Source: Vandiemenella viatica (Eukaryota; Arthropoda; Insecta; Orthoptera; Morabidae). Taken from it: DNA of 64,000 nt. The DNA lies in contig JARYHS010008074.1 in NCBI GenBank assembly GCA_031002005.1, positions 272,739,930-272,803,929 of the forward strand, read 5' to 3'. The position numbers and the translations under genes are program-made. This document shows, in pieces, positions 22,365 to 32,635 of the stretch; the stretch's first letter is position 1, and every line of letters begins with the position of its first letter. The notes beneath the pieces were generated by a model. That model saw only the letters and a program-made list of their open reading frames with translations, ran no database searches and had not been told where the DNA came from.

Positions 22365-24236
22365 ATGCCGACTGGGAGACGTATTTTGTCCGAAAGTGAA
22401 ATACTTAGTATCTTGAATGAAACGTCAGATCTAAGTGATTTATCTGAGGAAGACAGTTCAAATGTTGATTTCCAGTTAGAGCTGCCAGTAAGTGACAAAG
22501 GTACTTCTTCAGATGAAAGCAGCGAAGAAGACCTTAGACTTCCTGCATGTTCACAACAATGTGTGATACCATCGACGTCGCATGAAGAGAATCCTCACCA
22601 TTCTAGAAAGAAGACGACACAACGGAGGTGGATATGGAAAGAGAAGAATTTTGTTGAAGAGAGGTTTCTTTCTGCAGAAGTTTCGAATACAGAGGTGAGT
22701 ACAAGACAGTTATTTCTCAGTTATTTTTGTGTCTGACACATGTTAGGAATATATATATTTTTTTTCCAGGATCCAGTGATACTGAAAAGCCCACTACAGT
22801 ATTGGTCTCAGTATTTTTCTGAAGATTTCTTTTCCTCTGCATCAGAATTTACAAATATGTATTCAGTAGCAAAAACTGGTAAATCATTACTTACAAATCA
22901 TGTTGAGCTTAAGAAATTTTTTGGCTTAAATTTAATAATGGGTGTGATCCGATATCCCAGAATATCAATGTATTGGCAGAAAGGATTTGATCTACCAATA
23001 ATATCCAAAATTATATCACGTGATAGATTTCTTTCTCTGAGATATAATTTTCACCTTGTAGACACGAGCATTGTAAGTGAAGAAGTAAAAAGAAACAAAC
23101 TGTGGAAAGTTCAGCCAGTTATCGATGCTGTCAGAAACGTTTGTATCAGTCTTCCAAGAAATTACAACTCCTATTCCATCGATGAACAGATGATACCCTT
23201 TACAGGAAAGTGTCACTTAAAACAGTTCGTAAAAAATAAGCCTAGGCCTGTGGGTTTGAAAAATTTTGTGATTACATCAACTTCAGGCCTTGTTATGGAC
23301 TTTGAAATATACCAAGGTGCTTCAACAAACCTGGACTGTACAGAGCTGGGACTTGGTCCTTCAGTGGTTATTCGGCTGTTACAGACCATTCCTCGTGGAA
23401 GCTGCTTATATTTCGATAGGTATTTCACAACAATTCCCTTGTTGGAGAAATTGATTGAAATGGGATATCATGGAACAGGAACAATAATGTCAAATAGGGT
23501 AAGAGGAGTAAAGTTTCGTGATACCTCAAAACTGAAAAGAGGAGAATCAGCACAGATTGTTCGAAGTGATGACAAGGTAGTGTTAGTACAATGGAAAGAT
23601 AGCAATCGGGTTGTGATGGCATCTACATGCTCTGGAATTCACCCAGAGCACAAGGTGAACCGCTGGTCCAAAAACGAAAAAAAATATATTGAGCTGCCAT
23701 GTCCCTCTGTGGTACACAGATATAACCAGTCAATGGGTGGAGTGGACATCTGTGATCAACAAATGGAGTGCTATCGCACTTGGTTTAGGACAAGGAAATG
23801 GACTTTGAAGGTAATCCTTCACTTCCTCGACTTAGCTACAGTGAACAGCTGGATGGAATACAGAATAGCCGCAAAACTAAATAAAATTCCACAGAAAGAC
23901 ATTAAAGACTTGATGAAATTTCGGTTGGAAATTGCTGAAGCTTTAGTGGCAACTCCTCTAAAAAAACGACCTGAGGTGGACGAAACTGAGGAAGAAATTG
24001 AGCCTGACAAACGTAAAAGATCCAAATATTTCAATCCTCCTGCTGCTATTCCTTGTGATGACAAGAGATTTGATGGTTATGATCATTTCCCAGTCATTGA
24101 TGATCTGACATCTCCACGAATGTGTAGATTTACTTCATGTGACAGCAGAACTAAAACTCGTTGTGAAAAATGCAATGTATATTTATGCCTTTTGAAGCAC
24201 AAAAATTGTTTCAAGATGTTTCACAAACAGAAGTAA
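22365..24236 (+). CDS. piggyBac transposase (spliced; intact)
   Basis: Cut-and-paste transposase acting in the nucleus at TTAA sites. The coding exons are 22365-22694 and 22770-24236. The 75-bp intron has donor GTGAGT at 22695 and a pyrimidine-rich acceptor ending AG at 22769; it is phase 0 and gives about 598 residues, the usual piggyBac size. ATG 22365 is chosen because an acceptor (CTTATCAG) ends at 22364 and a good donor (ATG then GTAAGT, 22061) lies upstream, suggesting a 5' intron at 22061-22364. The N-terminus is acidic (DLSDLSEEDSS). The DDE_Tnp_1_7 core keeps the catalytic DDD: SIDEQMIPF, YFDRYFTT and GGVDICDQ. After a basic region (KKRPEVDE...DKRKRSKY) comes a C-terminal cysteine-rich finger (CRFTSCDSRTKTRCEKCNVY). 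There are no stops or shifts, unlike every other transposon gene in the window. Confidence 0.95.
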
Positions 24237-24565
24237 TGTGCTCGTAGTGTATTAAACGAGATCTGGTGATTTTTCAATTATTGTTTAAAAATTAAATTTG
24301 TGTTGTACCACCTTACATATGAATAAATGAAAAAATAACATACAGAAGAAATACCGTCTCAAGTTTATTTCATTATTATTAAAATTTCCTTAATCATTAT
24401 TAACCTAGATGCATAATTAATTATTCCATTTCACATTTTACTTTCGACACAGATAATTAGTAAAGCATGTAATAATATTTGGACAAGTTAAAAACGTATT
24501 TGTTCGTCAATCACAGCCATTATTACATATGAAGCATATGGTATAACTTTTGGAAAAAAACCCTA

Positions 24566-24585
24566 ACCCGCACGATCGTGTGGGT
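24566..24585. promoter_or_regulatory. Subterminal palindrome, piggyBac 3' side
   Basis: ACCCGCAC GATC GTGTGGGT, about 129 bp inside the right end. The placement is asymmetric relative to the left site. Confidence 0.6.
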
Positions 24586-24714
24586 CCTTTTTTCGTAAAT
24601 TCAATAAAATAATAATTTTTTTACTATTTTTCCTGACCTAACTGTAGACTATAGAACACATTACAAAAAAAATTTCATTAAATTTCAACAAAAAAATTTT
24701 CAGGGCCGAAAGGG

Positions 24715-25316
24715 ATATAGTCAATGTTTACATTTCATTATGATCGAACTTTACTGTTTAATATTGCTCTTTTCATGGAATCTAGTAGAAAAAGACTCCA
24801 AACATTTTTTGTTATTTGTTTCTTATGAGCTCACAGCTCTTTCAACTAATTTTGATAATGTATTGGCAAAATTAAGGTTATATGATTCAGTGATGTCATC
24901 ATATCAATTTATCCTTAAGTTGATGTTTTTTTCTGCCTGCCACAGTCAAGATCTTCTTTTTTTTATGTTTGGGTTTAGACAACATTGTTTACTTTCTTCT
25001 ATTAGAATCTTTAGCAACCATTTAAACTATTCACTATTTTCTGATATACATATGCTATTTATTGTAAGGTATCCATTTATTTTAGGTAGTGGAGTATTGA
25101 CCACTCAGATAAAAAATTTTAGGCAGTTTTCAATAATCATCTAGGTTAATGCTGGTGTGGTTCCCAATAGCCACCTCACTCACTACACAAACCACAAAGA
25201 AAAATAAAGCTTACCATGCTGAACATAACTAACACAGTTAAGAGATACATAGCAAAATGTGCAGTCTTCCATTAGAGACCATTACAGAAGTGGAAGTTGC
25301 AGCTATTGCCTCTGTC
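24715..25316. other. Unassigned AT-rich spacer
   Basis: The open frame 24740-25144 is a run of F, L, S and I codons in T-rich DNA without a domain. I do not regard it as a gene. Confidence 0.3.
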
Positions 25317-27430
25317 CAGTGGCGGATCTAGGATTTTTCTGAACCGGGGTAAAAACTTCATGCTGGTGCCCTCCCCTAAAGAAAACACCACACTCAGTTG
25401 GGTAATATTAAACTAACATGATAAAAAAGGGAAAAGACATAATAGGAAATGAGTTCTTTTATTGCTTGCATTACATATAATACACTCAATCAGAATACAT
25501 AACGCATGAGCCAGACTGCACTCAAAATTGAAGTCCTTAGGCCTTAGCAAAATTTGCACTAAATGTTCCTACAACTTTCTTTTCCACAAAAGAATCTATA
25601 ACTACATCAAAATTCATCTCACAAGCTGTTTTATTTTCAATTGATAAGATCGCGAGGCTAGAAACATGTTCCTGGCTCATTGTTGATCGCAGGTAGGTTT
25701 TTATGATTTTTACTTTACTAAAACTCCGCTAGCAGCTTGCGGACGTCATTGGTAACGTGTAGTATATTCTCAGAGCTATACAAATATTAGGAAAGGCTTC
25801 CTGCAAGTCATTTTTACACGTGTGTTGCAAAAATTGGAATGGACTAGTTGTTTCATCGATTCCAATTAAAAATGGAGCTTGTTTAAACATGGCAAGTTCT
25901 TTGCAGAAATCAATTGCGTTTAAGTCCTTGGAGTATCTGCTTACTAGAACAGCTCAATTTTTTTGGAGTTCTTCTGTGGACCTATTTACTAACGTGTGGC
26001 CAGCAAGGAAGGCAAAGTTTTCATTTAGTTTTATTGCACTTTCTACTCATATTCCTATTTCTGTTAAAATTCTGTCAAATACAACTTTATATCTTTGGAA
26101 TACAGCTGTGTGGGATCTAATGCTCTTGATTCGTCCTGTCATGCTGCCTCCTTCGTTTGGAAATTCGTTTACTTTTGAGTATCGGAACGATGCCAATTTT
26201 TGTGCTACAGGTGTAACTTCTTTGATGCAATACTCTATCAGCTTTAGTCTCATTTCATGCAATATCTTAATAAGCCCTTTCATTAGTGACACAGAACATG
26301 AAAGTATTATGACCTCCTTTTGTATTTACATGTTTACTCTATTAATTTCTCAAAGAAGGTTAGCCCAAATTGTTAATTTGAGGAGATGAGCGGATTCATA
26401 CTTAGATTCTGTAGCCAGAGAAGATTCTTCAATTTCCTCCAGTGCTTTGACAACTTCAGGTAAATTATTCAATAGGGCTGTAACAGCAAGGTGTTTGGCC
26501 GACCATCTTGTCTGGCTACTGTCTTTTAAGATGGTTTTTGTACATCCTTTTTATTATTTCCCACCGTGTAGTGGATCCAATGAAGAAGCAATAAAGTTTT
26601 TGTACAAGTCCAAATAGACTAAAAAATAAAAATAAAAAAATGGATACCATCTCGTCCTGCATTTGACTGTAAGTGAGAATAAGCTAGTAATCCAAACTTT
26701 CTAAAAACAATTAATATTTCAACTACCATAAAAAATTTGGTATTTTCAGAATATGGCTGCTTAACAGATTATTCCCTAGATACTTTTTCAGAGAGCGACA
26801 TTTTATGAGTGCTTTATTGTAGGTATATGTCTTGAAAAATGGCGGTATACCAGTATGCTAGTAATAACTGATAAGTTTGGTTCATAATATATACAGAGGT
26901 AAGAAATAAGCCCCATATAAGTTTATGATCTGAATTTTTTTTGACATTTTACTAGTCCTCGGATTGACAAAGGATGAGAAATGCTGAGATATTTGATAAC
27001 GATAGATTCTTCCTTACCTGTTAATGGTTTGTTTCCAGTAATAAATATTTAAACTCATTCAGCACAAAAGTAGATAATATAACAAAACTGGACTATTAAC
27101 TCGAATGCAGCTGCAAGAATGCGAACACTAGATGGCAAAATTTATAAATCCAAGAATATTGGGAGTTCACGCTAACAATGACAGAATGAATTCCATTCCG
27201 TGAATAGAGCTTTGTCTTAAGGCCGCTCTGTCTCAGAACAATGAACTTTCCGACCTTTCAAGTTGCCGCCGCGACCAGTGTACCATGGCGCTTATCCTAA
27301 AAAAAAAGGGTCGGCAGCACATGAATATTTCGCCCTGGCACTTATAAAAAGATGCCACCAACATATGATTTTGATGCCCCCCTGAAGTTGTCGCCCGGGG
27401 CAAGAACCCTGGTTTGCCCCCCCCCCCCTG
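25317..27430 (-). mobile_element. hAT transposon, 2114 bp, 8-bp TSD CCTCTGTC
   Basis: CCTCTGTC stands at 25309-25316 and again at 27431-27438. The left end is CAGTGGCGGATCTAGG, a common hAT terminus; the right end is a C run finishing CCCCTG, so the two ends match only as CAG...GG. A minus-strand ZMYM1-like transposase remnant occupies the middle. Confidence 0.85.
25560..26640 (-). pseudogene. hAT transposase remnant (ZMYM1-like, middle and C-terminal region)
   Basis: Reading the minus strand from 26600 down: DSSQTRWSAKHLAVTALLNN (the TRWSA...A box of ZMYM1-like hATs), EVVKALEEIEESSLATESKY, KLTIWANLL, then SLMKGLIKILHEMRLKLIEY near 26290, and RILTEIGI near 26050. Further frames continue to about 25800 (DLNAIDFCKELAMF). 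The order matches the family between the HC.AH.LNL box and the dimerisation domain. Stops after WANLL and near 26330, with no N-terminal domain visible, show decay. Confidence 0.72.
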
Positions 27431-27438
27431 CCTCTGTC

Positions 27439-27729
27439 ACCAGGTAATTGGTCATACAGAGTTACTAGCAAGAGACACAAATACAATATTAGATAATTTA
27501 AGCATATGGTTGCAATAGCTTTCTTTGGTACTGTTATAAATACTTGTTTCTTTCATTTCTTGAATGAGTGATTTTCTTCACATAAATTGACATACTACAG
27601 TAAATTCCACCAATACTATTAGTGTCAATAGTTCTCCTGTGATAACAATAATCAATGTAATTTTGTTTCTCATGCATAAGGGTCTCAAGCTATGTTTCCA
27701 TTTGCTTTCCTTATTATGTTTGCCTCATA
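27439..27729. other. Unassigned spacer
   Basis: AT-rich; no gene or repeat recognised. Confidence 0.3.
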
Positions 27730-28040
27730 TTTGACACTTACTATTGTAGACAGCTTTTAAGAAAAAAAAAATCTTTAGGAAACTTATGAAAATTTTTCTG
27801 GATAAATTAGAACATAAAAGAGCAAATGGAAAATCTGAATTCTGGTTTAAATTATTCGTAAAACAGAAAGGAAACTGTGTTCTTGGAGCCTGTTATAAAC
27901 TCAGACTGGGAAACAGTTAAACAAGGCATAATTCAGAGATCAGTTATGGATTCTAAGCTGTTTTTAATCAGTTCAAAAAATCACTCATTCATCTTTTACT
28001 GCGTGTTTGTGAATTTTACAAAGTGATAGCTTATTAGGTA
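27730..28040 (+). pseudogene. Short LINE reverse transcriptase fragment
   Basis: Plus-strand reading includes SDWETVKQGIIQRSVMDSKL, which fits the SDWE.VKHGVPQGSVLGPLL palm segment of Jockey-group reverse transcriptases with several substitutions. Only about 100 codons are recognisable, with stops on both sides. Confidence 0.5.
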
Positions 28041-28339
28041 CACAAACAGAGAAATTAAGGTTCTGTATGAGTGTGTGGCAGAGACGGAATTGCAGAAAAT
28101 GTGGCGAATCTCAGTGTGTACAAATCTGATCTCCTTACCATGCGACTCAGATCTATACATGAATAAGGTTTTAAATTAGGATAGGGAAATGAGCCACTGC
28201 TTACCTTTAGATGATGTATGTGGGGCGTGAACACACAGAAAAGACAAAAACACAACTGACAAAGAAATTTTTGGGACAAGCCCTTTATCAACAGGAGAAC
28301 ATTGTGGGAGGTGAGTGATGTTGAGTCTTCACTTGTGCA

Positions 28340-29050
28340 CATCTGCCATAACTATATAGTCTAGACCACTGGTGTTTGTGTGTGGTAGTGGCCTAGAGTC
28401 AACCATCATGCACTATGGTGGTTAGATGTTGGTAGCTGTGGGGATGTGGGAGATATGATGGTTGAAAGTGTTCGATCAGTGGCACTCTCATATTTCAATC
28501 AAAGATGTGTGTGTCCCCTATATTTCACTAGGGCGCTAATGACCTCGTCGTCGACGCGCCCTAAAACCCGAACAACAACAACAACAACCCTATATTTCAC
28601 TTTTCAGCCAAAAGTACCTAGCACAGACCACTGGTACTTGTGTGTGGGAGTAGCCTGGAGTCTTCCATTGTGCACTATGGTGATTGCATGTCGGTAGCTG
28701 TGAGGGTGTGGTAGATTTGGTGCTTGAAAGTGGTCGACCTGGTATAAAAATAGACATGTGTGTCCCTATATTTCATTCTGAAGCCAAAACTACCGAGCAC
28801 AGTCCACTGGTGTTTGTGTGTAGTAGCAGCCTCAAGTATCCTGTTGTGCAATATGGTAGTTGGGAGATATGGTGGTTGAAAGTGGTCAACAAAGGGAATT
28901 TTCATATTTTGACGAAAGACATGTGTGTCCCTGTATTTCACTTTCCAGCCACAACTACCCAGTGCAGAACATTGGTGTTTATTTGTGGCAGCAGTCTCAA
29001 GTTCCTCATTGTGCACTATGGTGGTTGAATGTCGGTAGCTGTGGGGATTT
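28340..29050 (+). repeat. Tandem array, ~165-190-bp unit, first part
   Basis: Units are recognised by GTGTTTGTGTGTGGTAG, followed by GTGCACTATGGTGGTTG, TGTCGGTAGCTGTGGGG and CCCTATATTTCACTTT, starting near 28371, 28633, 28811 and 28975. Open frames on both strands echo the repeat. A 59-bp SINE tail is inserted in the first unit. Confidence 0.85.
28529..28587 (+). mobile_element. 59-bp 5'-truncated SINE with 13-bp TSD
   Basis: CCCTATATTTCAC at 28516-28528 is repeated at 28588-28600. Between them is a SINE 3' end (GCTAATGACCTCGTCGTCGA...) with an (AAC)n tail. The same CTAATGACCTCGTTG motif occurs in the fuller SINE at 56814-57058. Confidence 0.85.
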
Positions 29051-29253
29051 AATTTATGTTTGAATACAGAACAAATGATCTATTTTGGTTATATTTGCAA
29101 AGGTTGATTGGACATAAAGACTTGTGGCCAATTTATATCAAACACATCTTGTTCTCTTCTCATTTCAGCAATCCGGATATTGATTTTTTACTACTGCAGT
29201 TGCAGCTATATACATTAGGTGGTATAGTAATTTTAGTGTGTCCTGTTATTTAA

Positions 29254-30526
29254 CCCGGGATAGCTCGCGCATGTGAAAAAATCTAACAGTCATGATTTTA
29301 CCGAAATATTACAATATATTTCAAAGATATTGAAGTGTTGACCAAGCAATGCTTTCTTTGATATCTCTACCTTGATTCCAGGTGTCTTTCGTCGCTCCAA
29401 TTACAAGTAAAGCCTGCTGAGAGTGGCTTTGTTTGAAGCAGTGTGCATTGTTAGATTATTTCTCACATGGGAGTTCTCGCATAACAATACCTTGTGCATT
29501 CGTGAGACACCACCTTGCTTCTTTAAAAGATATTGATGTGGCTATAGGAACCACTGGACGAATATATCCACATAGAAGGCTTGTCTTTAGATACCAATGC
29601 ACAGTCTGAACATGAAGAGATAGACACAGCAACAGATCAGGCTGGCAGCCATTCGGAAACTGCGTCTGCTGTAGCCCTGACTTCTGCAAATCGTAATATG
29701 TATCTAGGTAGGGATGAGAAAGCAAAATGGTTCAAGCACAAAGCCCCTCAATCAAAAACAGCTCGTCAGAATATTGTGACACAGGTCCCAGGTGTAAAAG
29801 GGGAAGCAAAAAATTAGAAAACTGTTCTGGACTGCTGGAAAGTATTTTTTCCAGACGGTGTAATTGATCGCATTGTAACACACACAAACCAAGAACTAGA
29901 CAAAATGTCAGTAGGCTGTTCACGGAGTGCCCGAGACTGCCCACAGACAGATTTTGAAGAATTATCTGCTTTCCTTGGTGTTTTATATCTTGCTGGATTG
30001 AAAAAATCACACGTGATTGAAGGTATGCAAATTCCTAGCATATCATATCACTTGAAGCAGAAAATAATACCTACCTACAGCTGAAGAAGTAAATGAATCA
30101 GGAGAAAAAAAAAAAAAAAACCAGATGGCACTACTGCCCTAAAAGACAATGAATATTCTTACTTGCCATGAGTGTACATCACAAGAAGCTGGATTTGACT
30201 CAGATTAGTAAAACGACTGCTAAGGTAACCTTGGATATTCACTTACAACGATTATTTCGGAGTGCTGTCAGGAGAAGTATTTGAATGTAATGACAGACTA
30301 TGTGTAACCATTGCATATCGAATTTTTAAAACTAATGCAAGATGTATGTTTCATTTAACGTTTATATGTAGTTATAATGTGTTGATAATAATAAAGAAGT
30401 AATTTACTTGCTAATTGTATCTCTGTATGGAAACTACAACCAAAAATGTAAAAAAAATATCTTTGTTAGAAAAAATCTAACACGGGAGTTATCGCGCGAC
30501 AGCAATAGGTGCGATTGATCCCGGGG
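29254..30526 (+). mobile_element. Decayed piggyBac-like element, ~1.27 kb
   Basis: The left end is TTAA (29250-29253) then CCCGGGATAGCTCGCGC; the right end is ATCCCGGGG at about 30518-30526, followed by TAAG where TTAA is expected. A near copy of the left terminal motif (CACGGGAGTTATCGCGCG) occurs in direct orientation at 30481-30498. A transposase N-terminal remnant is inside. Confidence 0.7.
29581..30095 (+). pseudogene. piggyBac transposase N-terminal remnant
   Basis: The open frame 29581-29817 is an acidic and polar N-terminus. After its stop the same strand reads CWKVFFPDGVIDRIVTHTNQ and ELSAFLGVLYLAGLKKSHVI, the opening of the DDE_Tnp_1_7 fold (W..FF....ID.IV.HTN...LG.LYLAG). Nothing of the catalytic core follows before the right end, so most of the gene is deleted. 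Confidence 0.75.
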
Positions 30527-30950
30527 TAAGGAATTGTCACACATATTATAACATGCAAAGAAAAGTTGTTTTAAATCTTAATCAAGAGCCTACTTTTGTT
30601 GAAAGAGGTCGAAGGCCACGGCACGTGGGTTGAGGAAATATATTGAGGTGTGACGGCAGAACCATTTTTGTTTCGAGTAGTGATGTCATTTCCAAGGCCT
30701 TCTACCAGCTCGTTTTGAGCCAGTCCATTACGTAATTGGCTACTCAGGGCCGTGACGAGTTTGGACCTGTTGACCTTGGTCACAGGAGGGAAAGGGACAG
30801 GTGGGCCGCTTGCGTCCTAGATATACCAGAGTGTGCGGTTGCTATTGCCAGTCAGTTGCAGGACTCTGATTCTGAGGGGCCTCTTATAACTGATCAGCAT
30901 CAACCCCGTGACCGGCGTAAGCCAGGTAAACTTATCTTTGCAACTATTCA
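30527..30950. other. Unassigned segment between piggyBac remnant and array
   Basis: The open frame from 30736 has a plausible composition to about 30930 but no domain I recognise, and its C-terminus runs into the tandem array. Confidence 0.3.
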
Positions 30951-30954
30951 AATT

Positions 30955-31290
30955 GGTCAAGCGAAGGTGTTTTGTTATTTCAACCAAACACATGTACGTT
31001 CTTATATTTCATTTTGCAAACACAACTACATAGGTGTTTTTGTGTGGTAATAGCCTTAAGTATGCTATAGTGCACTGAGGTGGTTGCATGTTGGTAGCTG
31101 TTGGGCTGAGAAAAAAAGGAAGGTTGAAAGTAGTTGGCTGAGGGTATTTTCATATTTGAACCAAAAATGTGTGTCCCTATATTTCACTTTGAAGCCATAA
31201 ATACCCTCTGCAGTTCACTAGTGTTTGTAGTATTAGCCTCGAGTCTCCCAACAAGCACAATGGAGCTCGCATGTCGGTAGCTATCATCAA
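30955..31290 (+). repeat. Tandem array, ~165-190-bp unit, second part
   Basis: Two more units of the 28340-29050 array, with GTGTTTTTGTGTGGTAATAG near 31033 and GTGTTTGTAGTATTAGCC near 31222. The array was probably continuous before the 29.05-30.95 kb insertion. Confidence 0.8.
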
Positions 31291-31589
31291 AATTCATTAA
31301 AAACTTGAACAAAGCCTTGGGAACCAGCTAGTAATATCTAAAATGTTATCATTACTATTAAAACAGTGTTGTTTCCCTCTCACTATTTATTACATGACTA
31401 GAAGGATTTACCATACTTCCGTTCTTACTATCACTACTATTACTAATTGGTTTTCTACAACATACCCATTAAATATTAAAATACGTGTCCTTTTGATTTC
31501 ATGAATTCTGGCAGCAGCAGTCCAATACACTGCCATCCAATACCACAGAAAGACAACACATAACTGAACTTCATATAAAAATTCCTCTG

Positions 31590-31855
31590 TAATCAGCCAC
31601 TTTGTAGGCTAGCCAGGCTAAAAGCTGGTTTTTTCCCAACCTCTTCAATATTATAAGCAGGAAAAGAGAAAGGTGGAGGGAGAAGGAACAGAAAGTAATT
31701 TGTCCATGACCTCTTGAAGGAACCATACTGGCAATTACCAGGAGTGACTTTTGGAAACCATGGAAAACCAAAATCTGGATGGCTGGACAGGGGATTGAAC
31801 CCATATCCTCCCTAAAGCCCTGGCCTGAGCATTACCTGGTAACTCACAATTTTCG
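31590..31855 (-). mobile_element. tRNA-derived SINE
   Basis: On the minus strand a box A-like stretch (about 31850-31830) is followed by box B GGTTCAATCCC (31801-31791) and the central domain GGTTTTCCATGGTTTCC (about 31775-31755). The central domain matches the SINE at 56814-57058. The open frame 31571-31804 is an artefact of this repeat. Confidence 0.75.
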
Positions 31856-32630
31856 GTAGGCCATAAACAGTGCCCTCCAGGAATACTCATAATAGGCTTA
31901 ACTGTAGATGAACTAATGATCTCTCAAAAATTTAAGTTTTTTGGTCATAAGATCCAGCAGTTAAGTTTTCATCTGTAATAAATACATGTATCAACAAGCT
32001 GTGATATTTACCATAGTATGCTGCTCTCTCTTAAAACAATCTTTATTGATAAATTGTAAGAGCTTCTCAGATCACTTTATATCACATACATGAAGACAAA
32101 GTATTGTAACGGTATATATTAGTAATCTGACAACATTCTTACTTTGGTAAAACTTAATACAAACCAGAATAGTCAGCTATGCCATAGACATTAATATGCC
32201 AAAACCAAATCAAAAGATTGTTTTTAAGATGACAAGTATGAAAAAAATATTTACCTCTACCAAATTACCTCTGTCAAATTTTAATAGCATTATTAATGGA
32301 AATGCACTGAAAAAATACCTACATAACCTGTCCTAAAATGGAAATACCAATAAGCCTAAAAATAACCTTATGTGGTCTTAAGGATTTGGAGACAGATTTT
32401 TCATTTTCAAAGTGTTTCAACTTAATTTAAAATGATAATTGTTTGGGGGTAAATATGAAGTACAGTTTAATTTTGGAATCCAAACCAAGGAACATCTTGT
32501 CAGACTGACCAGGCTAAAATATTGTGACAGAAAACAAAATTCAAAATTTCCTTTAATTCTGATTGTTCAAACAAAATTTTGGCATATACAGACACCGCGA
32601 CAAACAGGCTAACTTTAATTTAATTTAATT
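31856..32630. other. Unassigned AT-rich spacer
   Basis: No gene or repeat recognised. Confidence 0.3.
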
Positions 32631-32635
32631 GCAAT

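Larger units (their letters stand above)
21852..24714 (+). mobile_element. piggyBac transposon, complete, 2863 bp
   Basis: The left end is TTAA (21848-21851) followed by CCCTTTCGGC; the right end is GCCGAAAGGG (24705-24714), its exact reverse complement. The right flank is ATAT, not TTAA. It contains one intact transposase gene and three short palindromes around CCCRCACRATYGTGTGGG. An AATAAA-type poly(A) signal lies at about 24321, downstream of the stop at 24236. Confidence 0.93.

Noticed and set aside
24740..25144. 134-codon plus-strand open frame
   Set aside because: Composed mainly of F, L, S and I codons in T-rich DNA, no domain, no splice or promoter context.
25820..26389. 189-codon plus-strand open frame
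   Set aside because: It is antisense to the ZMYM1-like hAT transposase, whose minus-strand reading matches the family.
28675..29028. Overlapping 113- and 114-codon frames on both strands
   Set aside because: Both are produced by the same tandem repeat unit; neither shows protein-like features.
28340..31290. CRISPR-like array
   Set aside because: Units of 165-190 bp are contiguous and diverged, without short repeats separated by unique spacers, and the DNA is eukaryotic.
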